Assembly (NCBI GenBank): GCA_028289375.1
Contig: JANQQK010000078.1
Span: forward strand, 1 to 64,000
Origin: Phycisphaerae bacterium
GTDB lineage: Bacteria; Planctomycetota; Phycisphaerae; UBA1845
DNA: 64,000 nt
Reading direction: 5' to 3'
Shown here: positions 9,104 to 17,996 of the stretch, in pieces
Layout of the letters: each line of letters starts with the position of its first letter
Position numbering within the stretch: position 1 is the first letter of the stretch
The notes under the pieces: generated by a model
Databases searched by the model: none
Told to the model about the DNA's origin: nothing
What the model saw: the letters and a program-made list of their open reading frames with translations, nothing else
Position numbers and translations under genes: made by a program

Positions 9104-9327
9104 TGTGCGTTTGAAGTTCTTCCTCACGTTTCTCCACCCGGGCGAAGGCCGGGTCTCATGAACGATTCCTAAACGATGTTGGTCGCCAGTTGCATGTCGG
9201 AGGAGATGCTGGACCGGGTGCCCGATGATGCGACGTCAGGATTCGCCGATATCGGGACAACAACTGCGCAGCATCTTGCATCCGTACTGCACCCCGCATG
9301 AGCTGGCTTTCGAGACCCTTGTATTGA

Positions 9328-9383
9328 GATCTTGCATCGGCCCACGTCACCGTTGGGTCGTAGGTTCGAATCCTCCGCAGTGT
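9328..9383 (+). repeat. degenerate partial copy of tRNA-Arg(ACG), candidate attachment-site remnant
   Basis: The segment aligns with the tRNA-Arg gene from position 4811 to its 3' end. Bases 9363-9383 match 4845-4865 at 20 of 21 positions (core GGTTCGAATCCTCCGC). GCATCGG, CACG and ACCG blocks of the anticodon arm are recognisable upstream, with one extra base. The T-stem has a mismatch and the 5' half is missing, so it is not a functional tRNA. Being in the same orientation as the gene 4.5 kb upstream, it fits the distal direct repeat left by tRNA-targeted integration. The rest of 9104-9560 shows no gene. Confidence 0.7.
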
Positions 9384-9560
9384 CGTATCTGCTCTTGCGT
9401 AATCCCCGCCATACGCACCGGACAAACCGTGCGTGATTGCGGGTTTTCAGCCAAGCCCGCTGCGGTTCGCAATGTCCGCAATTCCTACTATCATCATTGT
9501 CGACGGACAGCGAGTGTCGTGGACGCTGCACCTGTCCGGGATGAGCAATTGGATGAAACC

Positions 9561-10763
9561 ATGAGCACAAGCAAATGGTCGGACGCCGCAACACGAAGCA
9601 CGCGGTGGTTTCTCGTACTGAGCGTGGTTGGTTTGGCATCGTGTTCCCGTCAGGACAATGCGCCGCCACCGCCACAGCCGCCCGAGGTCGAGGTGGCTGA
9701 AGCGGTCAGCTGCGAGATCACGCAGTATTTTCGTTACAACGGAAACGTGCGGGCGGTGGAGGAAGTCGAAATTCGGGCGCGCGTGCGCGGATACGTCGAG
9801 ATGATCGCATTCCGGCCAAGCGACAACATTCAGAAAGGCGACCTGCTCTTCATGCTCGAGCAGGCCCCGTTCCAGGCGGCGGTCGATCGCGCCAAGGGAC
9901 GACTTGAACAGGCCGACGCGCGTCTCAGGTTGGCCGAGGTCACCTACCGCCGAATCAACAAAGCCTACGAACTTGGTTCTGCCAGCGAAGACGAATACAG
10001 CAGCGCCAAAGCCGAAGTTGCGCAACGTCGCGGTGAAGTGCTCGAAGCCCAAGCTGATCTGAAAGACGCCGAGATTCAATTCGGATACACCGAAGTGCGG
10101 GCGCCGTTGTCCGGTCGCGTCAGTGAGTCGTATGTCGATGTCGGTGATCTCGTTGGATTCATCGAACCGACTCTGCTCTGCTCAGTCGTCCAGATGCAAC
10201 CCATACATGCCTATTTCGACGTCAGCGAGCGCATCGCACTGCAGTATCTCGCCCGTGGTGACGATGGAAGCACCGATATGGAGTTCCCGCCCGCATTTCT
10301 CGGTCTTGCCAATGAAGAGGGCTACCCGCACGTCGGCCAAGTGGACTATGTCGACAATGTGCTCGACCGCTCGACAGGAACGCTCACCGTTCGTGCCATC
10401 TTCGACAATCGCGACAACAGCCTCTACCCGGGTTTGTACGCCCGCCTCCGCGTACCGTTCGAGCAGGTGCCCGGTGCCGTCATGGTGCAGGAAGCTGGTG
10501 TCGCATCCGGACTCGAAGGGCGATACGTGATGGTCGTCGACGACAAGGGCATCGTGTCCCGCGTCCCGGTCGGCTTGGGCGAACGCGCCGACGAGGGATA
10601 CATCCAGGTGACCAGGGGCCTTTCTGTCGGTGATCGCTACATCGTCAATGGCCTGCAGTTTGCCCGACCCGGCATGCCCGTTCGCGTGCGCGAGCTGAAG
10701 CAAACGGCACCGCACCAACAGGATTCCGATTCAACCTCTGCTGCCACCAACCCCGCAAGCTGA
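9561..10763 (+). CDS. RND efflux periplasmic adaptor subunit (MFP), lipoprotein
   Basis: 400 residues. A signal peptide ends in a lipobox (VGLASC, Cys at about 32), followed by a proline-rich linker, so the protein should be lipid-anchored. Then come the barrel-sandwich/lipoyl halves (VEIRARVRGYVEMI... and VRAPLSGRVSESYVDVGDLV), between them an alpha-helical hairpin (about 100-165), and a beta-barrel with membrane-proximal domain (YPGLYARLRVPF). This is the AcrA/MexA-type adaptor. ATG 9561 was selected because the signal peptide begins there; the frame is open further upstream only through the tRNA-like remnant. The stop lies 11 bases before the pump gene, so the two form an operon. No outer-membrane TolC-type gene is adjacent. 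Confidence 0.92.
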   Translation: MSTSKWSDAATRSTRWFLVLSVVGLASCSRQDNAPPPPQPPEVEVAEAVSCEITQYFRYNGNVRAVEEVEIRARVRGYVEMIAFRPSDNIQKGDLLFMLEQAPFQAAVDRAKGRLEQADARLRLAEVTYRRINKAYELGSASEDEYSSAKAEVAQRRGEVLEAQADLKDAEIQFGYTEVRAPLSGRVSESYVDVGDLVGFIEPTLLCSVVQMQPIHAYFDVSERIALQYLARGDDGSTDMEFPPAFLGLANEEGYPHVGQVDYVDNVLDRSTGTLTVRAIFDNRDNSLYPGLYARLRVPFEQVPGAVMVQEAGVASGLEGRYVMVVDDKGIVSRVPVGLGERADEGYIQVTRGLSVGDRYIVNGLQFARPGMPVRVRELKQTAPHQQDSDSTSAATNPAS

Positions 10764-10774
10764 CCGCAATTTCC

Positions 10775-13700
10775 ATGTTCAGTCAGATTTTCATCAACAG
10801 ACCGATTCTCGCCGGCGTCATTGCCATCATCATGGTCATTTGCGGTGGCTTGGCCATCGTTGTTCTGCCAATCGAGCAATACCCACAAATCGCCCCGCCG
10901 ACGATTCAGGTGACCACCGTCTATCCGGGCGCCGACGCCAAGACCGTCATGGAAACCGTGGCTGCCCCGATTGAGCAGGAGGTCAACGGCGTCGACGGCA
11001 TGATCTACATGTCCTCGATCAGTGCCAACGACGGTGGCTACACCCTGACCGTCACGTTCGAACTTGGCACCGACATCGATCTCGCCTCTGTTCGTGTGCA
11101 GAACCGCGTCGCCATCGCCGAACCGCGACTCCCACAGGAAGTCCGCCAGCAGGGCATCGTCACACGCAAACGTTCGCAAAGCATGCTGATGGTGCTGGCG
11201 CCGCACTCACCAGACGGCCGATTCGATCAGCTCTACCTGAGCAACTACGCCACCATCTACATGAACGACGCGCTGGCCCGCGTTCCCGGCGTCGGTGAGG
11301 CCACGGTCTTCGGGGCCAAGGACTACTCGATGCGCATCTGGCTCGATCCCGAGAAGCTGGCCGCGCGCAACCTCACCACCGTCGACGTGCTCAATGCACT
11401 CCGCGAGCAGAACGTGCAAGTCGCCGCCGGACGAATCGGAGCCGAGCCGACCGACGATCCGTTCGGGTTCCAATTCACCCTGCAAACCAAGGGACGACTG
11501 GCGACGGCGGGCGAATTCGAGGACATCGTGCTCGCCGTCGGCCCTGATCAGCGAGCGCTCTTCCTCAAGGATGTTGCACAGATCGAGCTCGGCGCTGAAA
11601 ACTACGACGCGTTCGGAGGATACAATGGCCTCCCCGCTCCGGTCATCGCCATCTTCCAACTCCCCGGGTCCAACGCGCTCGAAGTCGCGCAGGGTGTCCG
11701 CGACGAGCTTGAACGCCTGCGGGCCGACTTCCCCGAAGGGCTTGAATGCCCGATCTTCTATGACTTCACCAACTTCGTATCCGCCTCGATCCGCGAAGTG
11801 GCCACCACCCTGGTCATCGCAGCGCTGCTCGTTTTCCTGACGGTGCTCATCTTCCTGCAGGACTGGCGGGCAACATTGATTCCCGGCATCGCGATCCCGG
11901 TCTCCATCATCGGAACGTTCGTCGTGCTGCTTGCAATCGGATTTAGCATCAACATGCTGACGCTCTTCGCACTCGTGCTCGCCATTGGCATCGTCGTGGA
12001 CGATGCCATCGTCGTCGTCGAGAACACGTCACGCATTCTGCAGGAACATCCCGAACTCGACGCCCGCGAAGCCGCCAAACGCTCCATGCGCGAAATCACC
12101 GGCCCTGTCATCGCCACAACACTCGTCTTGCTCGCGGTCTTTGTCCCGACCGCCGTTTTGCCAGGCGTGACCGGTCAGTTGTACCGTCAATTCGGCATCA
12201 CACTGTCCATCGCCACCGTGCTCTCAAGCGTCAACGCCTTGACGCTCAGCCCCGCACTCTGCGGCGTCTATCTTCGGGTCCGCGATGGAAAACCGAATAT
12301 CCTCTTCCGCGGATTCAACCGCCTCCTTGGGTATGCCCAGTCATCGTACGTCGGCTCCGTGCGCATCGGTATGCGACTATCGATGGTGGCCGTCTTGCTG
12401 TTCGCCGTCATGCTCGGCGGAACGGCGTACGCCTTCCGCGAAGTCCCGACAGGCTTCCTGCCGCTCGAGGATCAAAGCTACTTCTTTGTCAACGTGCAGT
12501 TGCCCGACGCCGCAAAGCTTGATCGCACCCGACAAACCCTCGCCGAAGCTGCTGAGTTCACGCGCGGCATTGATGGCGTGGCCGGTGTCGTCACCGTCGG
12601 CGGTTCCTCTCTGCTCACCAACTCCGTCCAACCCAACGCAGGATCGCTTGTCGTCATCCTCGACCCATGGGAAGAGCGCCAAACGCCCGACCGAACCGTC
12701 GAGGCTGTCATCGGTCAACTCATGGGCAAATTCATGCAAATGCCAGAAGCCATCATCTTCCCGTTCCGCCCACCCGCCATTCAGGGACTGGGCAACGCCG
12801 GCGGTTTCGACATGCAGATTCAGGACCGCGGCAACGTCGGGTTCGATTTCCTTGAAACCGTCACCGGCGACATGATCCGCGCCTCCGCACAATCGGGTCG
12901 CATCCAATCGCCGTTCACCGGCTTTCGCGCAACCGTCCCCCAACTCTATGTCGATCTCGATCGCGAAAAAGCCAAGCGTCTCGGCGTCCCGCTCGACGTT
13001 GTCTTCAACACGCTCCAGACCAACCTCGGCTCAAGCTACGTCAACGATTTCAACATCTTTGGCCGCGTATTCCAGGTTCGCGCCCAAGCCGACAACCGGC
13101 ACCGCCAGACCCGTGACCACGTACGCAACCTTGAGGTACGCGACGAGCAGGGCAACACGCTGCCCATGAGCACCATCGCCGAAATCCGCGACATCGTCGG
13201 ACCTGATGTCATCTTCCGATACAACCTCTTCCCCAGCGCCGGACTCATCGGTTCTCCGTCGCCGGGTCAAAGCTCAGGCCAATCCGTCGCACTCATGGAA
13301 TCGCTCGCGACCCAGCTCCTTCCGCCCGGATTCGCGTACGAATGGACCGGCATCACCTATCAGGAGAAAAAAGCCGGCAACCTCGCCCCGATCGTGTTCG
13401 GACTCGCGCTTGTGTTCGTGTTCCTCTTCCTCGCCGCCCAATACGAAAGCTGGACAACGCCCATCACCATCATGGCCACCATTCCCGTCGGCGTGCTCGG
13501 AGCATTGCTGGCCGTCTGGTATCGTGGCATGGACAACAACGTGTACACGCAGATTGGCCTGGTGTTGCTGATCGCACTGGTCTGCAAGAATGCGATCCTC
13601 ATCGTCGAGTTCGCCGAGCAGTTGCGACGCGATGGCCAATCCACACGCGACGCCGCCATCGCCGCAGCCAAGCTCAGATTTCGCCCGATTCTGATGACCG

Positions 13701-13888
13701 CGTTGTCATTCGTACTCGGCACGCTGCCGCTACTCATCGCCACCGGTGCGGGCGCCAACGGTCGACAAGCCATCGGCACCGCCGTCTTCGGCGGCATGCT
13801 CCTCGCGACCGTGCTTGGCGTCTTTTTCATCCCGCTGATGTACGTCGTCGTGGTGACCACCGCCCAGCGATTTTCGGGTGGTCGCTGA
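10775..13888 (+). CDS. RND multidrug efflux pump, HAE1/AcrB type
   Basis: 1037 residues, the normal length for an AcrB-like inner-membrane proton-driven trimeric pump. The N-terminus MFSQIFINRPILAGVIAII and the porter-domain start LPIEQYPQIAPPTIQVTTVYPGA are classic. The TM4 proton-relay segment (AIGIVVDDAIVVVEN) contains the paired Asp residues, and the second half repeats the fold, ending in GTAVFGGMLLATVLGVFFIPLMYVVV. It works with the adaptor encoded 11 bases upstream; the outer-membrane channel must be encoded elsewhere. Substrates cannot be inferred. Confidence 0.95.
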   Translation: MFSQIFINRPILAGVIAIIMVICGGLAIVVLPIEQYPQIAPPTIQVTTVYPGADAKTVMETVAAPIEQEVNGVDGMIYMSSISANDGGYTLTVTFELGTDIDLASVRVQNRVAIAEPRLPQEVRQQGIVTRKRSQSMLMVLAPHSPDGRFDQLYLSNYATIYMNDALARVPGVGEATVFGAKDYSMRIWLDPEKLAARNLTTVDVLNALREQNVQVAAGRIGAEPTDDPFGFQFTLQTKGRLATAGEFEDIVLAVGPDQRALFLKDVAQIELGAENYDAFGGYNGLPAPVIAIFQLPGSNALEVAQGVRDELERLRADFPEGLECPIFYDFTNFVSASIREVATTLVIAALLVFLTVLIFLQDWRATLIPGIAIPVSIIGTFVVLLAIGFSINMLTLFALVLAIGIVVDDAIVVVENTSRILQEHPELDAREAAKRSMREITGPVIATTLVLLAVFVPTAVLPGVTGQLYRQFGITLSIATVLSSVNALTLSPALCGVYLRVRDGKPNILFRGFNRLLGYAQSSYVGSVRIGMRLSMVAVLLFAVMLGGTAYAFREVPTGFLPLEDQSYFFVNVQLPDAAKLDRTRQTLAEAAEFTRGIDGVAGVVTVGGSSLLTNSVQPNAGSLVVILDPWEERQTPDRTVEAVIGQLMGKFMQMPEAIIFPFRPPAIQGLGNAGGFDMQIQDRGNVGFDFLETVTGDMIRASAQSGRIQSPFTGFRATVPQLYVDLDREKAKRLGVPLDVVFNTLQTNLGSSYVNDFNIFGRVFQVRAQADNRHRQTRDHVRNLEVRDEQGNTLPMSTIAEIRDIVGPDVIFRYNLFPSAGLIGSPSPGQSSGQSVALMESLATQLLPPGFAYEWTGITYQEKKAGNLAPIVFGLALVFVFLFLAAQYESWTTPITIMATIPVGVLGALLAVWYRGMDNNVYTQIGLVLLIALVCKNAILIVEFAEQLRRDGQSTRDAAIAAAKLRFRPILMTALSFVLGTLPLLIATGAGANGRQAIGTAVFGGMLLATVLGVFFIPLMYVVVVTTAQRFSGGR

Positions 13889-14048
13889 GGCAGCGAATCC
13901 AATCGCCGCACCACATGACCTGAGCGGCAGGTGACAACGGTCACGCGGTCTGGTATGGACGTGGCATGGCGGACCGGCAAAACCCGCGCCGATGGACTAG
14001 ATTATTGACGTAGTCCGCACGAAAAGCAGCATCCACGGAGTCAGCACC

Positions 14049-14372
14049 ATGTTTCGCACCGCCATCGCCCGTTTGCGCTGCCTCGGCATGATCGAGGGTA
14101 CCTCGTTTCTCGTCCTGCTCCTGATCGCCATGCCGCTCAAGTACATCGCCGATCGCCCAGAAGCCGTGAAGGTCGTCGGCTGGCTCCACGGCGTGCTTTT
14201 CGTCGCCTTCTGCTGGGCATTGCTCGCCGCCGCCCGGCAGCATGCGTGGCCACTCAAACGCATCGCCCTCATCTTCATCGCCGCCCTGATCCCCTTCGGC
14301 CCCTTCGTCATCGATCGAAGCCTCAAGCTCGAAGACGAACCCACACACCAGCCTCAGGAAGCAACAAGCTGA
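14049..14372 (+). CDS. DUF3817 family membrane protein
   Basis: 107 residues with three hydrophobic segments (about 14-32, 42-62, 75-92) and the family patterns RxxGxxEGxSFLVLLxxAMPLKY near the start and VVGWLHGVLFVAF in the middle. DUF3817 proteins are small integral membrane proteins of unknown function. The preceding 160 bases contain TAGATT at 13998-14003, a possible -10 element. The ECF sigma gene starts 19 bases after the stop. Confidence 0.85.
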   Translation: MFRTAIARLRCLGMIEGTSFLVLLLIAMPLKYIADRPEAVKVVGWLHGVLFVAFCWALLAAARQHAWPLKRIALIFIAALIPFGPFVIDRSLKLEDEPTHQPQEATS

Positions 14373-14391
14373 AACAAGCGGAGTGGCCAGC

Positions 14392-15117
14392 ATGCCCGAC
14401 GACACAGCCATCGGCGGACCGCACGCAGCCTATCCCACGACGCGCTGGTCACTCATCCACGCCACCGAAGCATCGCCGGACGACCGCCACCGAGCCCTCA
14501 ATGACCTGCTCACTCGCTATTGGAAACCGCTATTTGTCTATGTCTGCCGCAAAGGCGCAACAACGGAACATGCCAAAGACCTTGTTCAGGGGTTCTATGC
14601 GCATCTGCTCGAGAAGGATATCATTCCCAGAGCGGATGAAGCCCGCGGACGGTTTCGCACCTATCTTCGTGTCGCCATGGACCACTACCGCATCAACGAA
14701 TACCACAAACACGCAGCCCAAAAGCGCGGCGGCGGCCAGATGCAGGTACGAATCGACGTCGATATTTCTGAGACGACCGTGCCGTCACATGATGAGCCTC
14801 CCGACGTGACGTATGATCGTCAGTGGGCGATCGACGTGATGCAACGGGCATTGGTCCGCCTTGAAGATGAGTTTCGCTCAGGCCAACGAACCGGACCATT
14901 CGAGGCAGTGGTCCGATACTTCAGTCCAACCATGCAAGTCTCTTACGAAGAAACGGCGAGTGACTTTGGGTTGAGCGTCTCGCAACTCAAGTCAACGTTG
15001 CACCGCACCCGCTTGCGTTTCCGTGAGATCGTCTCCGAGGAAGTCAGGGAGACACTCGACGATGCCACACTTTGCGAGGACGAGATTGATGCACTGATCA
15101 AGGCGCTGCGGGGATGA
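14392..15117 (+). CDS. ECF-type RNA polymerase sigma factor, kinase-linked
   Basis: 241 residues. Region 2 is visible in the YWKPLFVYVCRKGATTEHAKDL segment (about 45-66) with the helix containing FYAHLLEKDII. The C-terminal region 4 contains a helix-turn-helix (YEETASDFGLSVSQLKSTLHRTRLRFREIV). The opening YPTTRWSLI is characteristic of planctomycete ECF sigma factors that accompany Ser/Thr kinases. ATG 14392 has GGAG at 14380-14383; an upstream in-frame GTG at 14383 is less likely. Its TGA overlaps the ATG of the kinase gene (ATGA, 15114-15117), indicating translational coupling and a direct regulatory partnership. Confidence 0.9.
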   Translation: MPDDTAIGGPHAAYPTTRWSLIHATEASPDDRHRALNDLLTRYWKPLFVYVCRKGATTEHAKDLVQGFYAHLLEKDIIPRADEARGRFRTYLRVAMDHYRINEYHKHAAQKRGGGQMQVRIDVDISETTVPSHDEPPDVTYDRQWAIDVMQRALVRLEDEFRSGQRTGPFEAVVRYFSPTMQVSYEETASDFGLSVSQLKSTLHRTRLRFREIVSEEVRETLDDATLCEDEIDALIKALRG

Positions 15118-16574
15118 ACCAATCCTGTGGGACATGCGGCGCGTACATCCCCGATGACGGCATCGCCGTGTGCCCGGTATGCATGCTGGACGGTGCCACC
15201 GAAGGCGATACCCAGCAGATCGTCGGCCAGAAACTTGCAATCGGACCTGAGCTGGGCCGGGGTGGCATGGGCGTCGTCCATCGCGCCGAGGACCAATCGC
15301 TTGGTCGGACCGTCGCCGTCAAATTCCTGACAGAGGCATTGGCCGACGAAGACGCCTTCCACGCTCGTTTCAATCGTGAAGCCCGCGCGATGGCCATGCT
15401 CAACCATCCAAACATCATTGCTGTTCACGACTTCGGGCGACAGGACGGACGTCCCTACATCGTCATGGAGTACGCCGTCGCAGGATCGTTGGCCGACACC
15501 ATGCCGCTCGACCAACGACGCGCCCTTGAAGTCGCCGTCCAGATATGCGACGCCGTCAGTTACGCTCATCAAAAGGGCATCATCCATCGCGACATCAAAC
15601 CGCAGAACATCCTTTTCGACGACCATGGCCGAGCAAAAGTCAGTGATTTCGGATTGGCCAGGTTACGCGCCGCCGAGACTACCGGATGGACCGTGACAGC
15701 CGAGAATCAGGCAGTCGGCACGCCTCATTACATGGCACCGGAGGCGCTTCGCGGCAACGCCCCAGATCCGCGAATGGACGTCTACGCGATCGGCGTGGTG
15801 CTGTATCAAATGCTGACCGATACACTGCCGATCGGCCATCACGATTGGCCACCCGGAGACGTCGGTCATGTCCTTCAGAAGGCCCTCGCTCAGGAACCGC
15901 ACCAGCGTTACGCAACGGTCGACGAGCTGCGATCCGAGCTTGCGTCATGCAATCCTGACAGTGCGTTTGAAGTGCCACGACTCACCACGGACCAGAAGTA
16001 CTGGGGACGGGGCGTTGCGTTGATCCTGTCGATCGCGACTGCCGTCTCGCTCTGGGCCGCCATGGAGTGCCTGACACCGAAAGTGATCGATCCAGATCAA
16101 AAGCGCACCTTGGTCATGCATGTGACGCGGGCGTTATCGGACGGGCGTCTCGTGTCTCCCGTTCGTTTTGAAACCTGGCCCATACTCGGAGCACTCGCAG
16201 CCACCGTTCTGGCCATCTTCGCCTACGCGTTGTTGCGCCGGTACTGGCAGCAGGCAGGACTTGAGGTTTACAGGCCGAACGATCCACTTCGTCAAAGCTC
16301 ATGGGCACTCGCACTTGGAATGGCTGCGCTGGCGGTCTACCTGCTGCGAAAGTGGTTGGAGAGCATGGGGCAGACATGGGCATCCATCTATTCGCCACTG
16401 ATCGGTGGACTGCTCGAAGTGTGCTGGCTGTTCGCCTTCTGGACGTGCATCCTGGAATCGCGCCGCGTCGCGCGATCGCTAAGACGCGAGCCGCTCCTTT
16501 GGATCAGCGCGATCGCAGCCCTCCTGCCGCCCGTGCGTGAATTCGTCACTGTCGTCATGCGCGGCCAACCATAA
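15114..16574 (+). CDS. zinc-ribbon Ser/Thr protein kinase with C-terminal membrane domain
   Basis: 486 residues. A zinc ribbon (Cys5, Cys8, Cys20, Cys23) precedes a complete Hanks-type kinase domain: glycine loop GRGGMGVV, Lys70, HRDIKPQN with Asp160, DFG at 178-180, GTPHYMAPE and DVYAIGVVLYQML. After about residue 295 come five or so hydrophobic helices, so the kinase faces the cytoplasm and is held in the membrane by its C-terminus. There is no extracellular sensor domain of any size; the membrane helices themselves may sense the signal. It is coupled by an ATGA overlap to the ECF sigma factor, its likely substrate or partner. Confidence 0.93.
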   Translation: MNQSCGTCGAYIPDDGIAVCPVCMLDGATEGDTQQIVGQKLAIGPELGRGGMGVVHRAEDQSLGRTVAVKFLTEALADEDAFHARFNREARAMAMLNHPNIIAVHDFGRQDGRPYIVMEYAVAGSLADTMPLDQRRALEVAVQICDAVSYAHQKGIIHRDIKPQNILFDDHGRAKVSDFGLARLRAAETTGWTVTAENQAVGTPHYMAPEALRGNAPDPRMDVYAIGVVLYQMLTDTLPIGHHDWPPGDVGHVLQKALAQEPHQRYATVDELRSELASCNPDSAFEVPRLTTDQKYWGRGVALILSIATAVSLWAAMECLTPKVIDPDQKRTLVMHVTRALSDGRLVSPVRFETWPILGALAATVLAIFAYALLRRYWQQAGLEVYRPNDPLRQSSWALALGMAALAVYLLRKWLESMGQTWASIYSPLIGGLLEVCWLFAFWTCILESRRVARSLRREPLLWISAIAALLPPVREFVTVVMRGQP

Positions 16575-16597
16575 ACCAATCCACCGTCGCAGCGAGC

Positions 16598-16699
16598 GTC
16601 CATACGGACGTCCCACCCCCAACAAAAAAAGCGAGAAACCCGCGAAACCGGCGTTAACAGGTCCTGTAGTGAAGGGTGAACATCGGGTGGCGTATGGAC
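16598..16699. repeat. short inverted repeat around a gene-free stretch
   Basis: GTCCATACG (16598-16606) is repeated in inverted form as CGTATGGAC (16691-16699), each beside a GGACGTCC palindrome. The 185 bases between the kinase stop and the next start hold no gene that I can see. The repeat may be an operator or a stem in the mRNA leader of the downstream pair. Confidence 0.35.
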
Positions 16700-16761
16700 G
16701 TCCGCCCGGCACGCGATCACCAAAAGTGCCGTCACGCGCGGCCAAAAGAAAGGATCCGACC

Positions 16762-17169
16762 ATGAACGCCACAACCTGGTCCTACGTCGCCTACCTGTCC
16801 ATCAGCATCACTGTCACGGTGTGGGTCGCTCGGACCCTGCATCGCAATGGCCGACTGTTTCTCGTCGATGCGTTTCTGGGCAACGAGGCGCTGGCGGATT
16901 CTGTGAATCACCTTCTTGTTGTCGGCTTCTATCTCATCAATATCGGATACGTTGCGCTGATGCTCAAGGCAGGCATCAAGCCCATCTCAACGACTGAGGC
17001 GTTCGAATTTTGCTCCACGAAGGTTGGCACGGTCCTGCTCGTCCTCGGCGGAATGCACTTCTTCAATCTTTACGTGCTGTCGCGACTGCGTCGTCGTGGA
17101 TTGCTGAGACATGAACCCGCACCCATCCAACCGAGCGAGACAATCGCCCAGCATGGCGGTGTTGTGTGA
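16762..17169 (+). CDS. small conserved membrane protein, partner of the DCC thiol protein
   Basis: 135 residues with three hydrophobic helices (about 5-22, 45-68, 85-108). The central segment NHLLVVGFYLINIGYVALML and the closing G-G-M-H-F-F-N-L are the recognisable conserved parts. I cannot name a function. ATG 16762 is preceded by AAAGGA at 16749-16754. The next gene, a DUF393/DCC thiol-disulfide-type protein, begins 32 bases after the stop and the two probably act together at the membrane. Confidence 0.75.
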   Translation: MNATTWSYVAYLSISITVTVWVARTLHRNGRLFLVDAFLGNEALADSVNHLLVVGFYLINIGYVALMLKAGIKPISTTEAFEFCSTKVGTVLLVLGGMHFFNLYVLSRLRRRGLLRHEPAPIQPSETIAQHGGVV

Positions 17170-17201
17170 GACCAGGTCCACGCTTCGAAGGGAGGTCTGC
17201 C

Positions 17202-17666
17202 ATGAACAGGCTCACGATTCTATACGACCCGATGTGTGCGTTCTGCTGCCGATGTCGCGACTGGCTGTTGGGACGCCCGAAGTACATCGAACTGGAGTTC
17301 TTGCCACGAGGATCATCAGACGCCACGAAACGCTACCCGTCGCTGCGGACCGAGGGCGGCTCTGACGTGCTGGTGGTGGTCACCGATGAAGGCGGAGTCT
17401 ATCGCGGGTCCGACGCATACATCATGTGCCTTTACGCCCTCGTCGACTACCGCGAGCTTGCCATTGACTTGGCCCACGGCGTTTTCCGCCCGCTCGCCGA
17501 CCGGGGATTCAGTTGGTTGTCCAGAAACAGGACGATGCTCTCCCAGATCGTCCACCAGTGCAAACCGCCGTTGGGCACACCCGTTGACTCCCCGCCATCG
17601 CCGCCGCTGCCGGCACGATTGGTCGAGTGGGCAGAGATTCGCCAAGACAACGCTGATCGGGACTGA
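17202..17666 (+). CDS. DUF393 / DCC family thiol-disulfide oxidoreductase-like protein
   Basis: 154 residues. The family motif is at the start: YDPMCAFCCRCRDWL, where the usual form is YDGxCxxC; here Cys13 and Cys16 form the CxxC site. GSDAYIMCLYAL and the helical C-terminal half also fit the DCC family, which is predicted to be a thioredoxin-like redox protein acting near the membrane. A strong GGAGG at 17191-17195 fixes ATG 17202. It is paired with the membrane protein just upstream. The last 30 residues are proline-rich and not part of the family core. Confidence 0.85.
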   Translation: MNRLTILYDPMCAFCCRCRDWLLGRPKYIELEFLPRGSSDATKRYPSLRTEGGSDVLVVVTDEGGVYRGSDAYIMCLYALVDYRELAIDLAHGVFRPLADRGFSWLSRNRTMLSQIVHQCKPPLGTPVDSPPSPPLPARLVEWAEIRQDNADRD

Positions 17667-17689
17667 TGCGAGCTTTTGACGAAAGTGAT

Positions 17690-17728
17690 CGGCGGCGCGG
17701 ACAGCACGACACATGCCCCGCGCCGCCG
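17690..17728 (+). terminator. GC-only hairpin after the DUF393 gene
   Basis: A perfect 11-bp stem, CGGCGGCGCGG (17690-17700) with CCGCGCCGCCG (17718-17728), and a 17-nt loop lie 23 bases after the stop codon. There is no T-tract, but the stem is very stable. I see no gene in the rest of 17667-17996; it probably carries the promoter and leader of the por operon. Confidence 0.5.
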
Positions 17729-17996
17729 ACCTGAGTTGCCCTATCAACCATGACTTTGCGTCAAAACGCCCATGCTTCGCGGCAAATCGCCGCCCCGTCC
17801 CGAGGTCCATTGCTGCTTTAAGTGCGGACCGACAACGTCGCGGTCTCCGGACGACTTTCAGCGTCGCACAACCCGCTCCCAATGGCACGGCGATTGCACA
17901 TCACATTCCGGACACCACAGGGTGCGCCATGGGGGCGATACGTCCAACCGCAGGCGGCCGTCGACCTTCCTGTGCGCATCGCGGGAGGGTCGCATC

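Noticed and set aside
9156-9675. Minus-strand open frames over the tRNA-like remnant and the adaptor start
   Set aside because: They translate the tRNA-like repeat (RIRTYDP peptide) and have no domain or start signal.
16598-16699. Inverted repeat as a miniature transposon
   Set aside because: The repeats are only nine bases, there is no target duplication and no second copy in the window.
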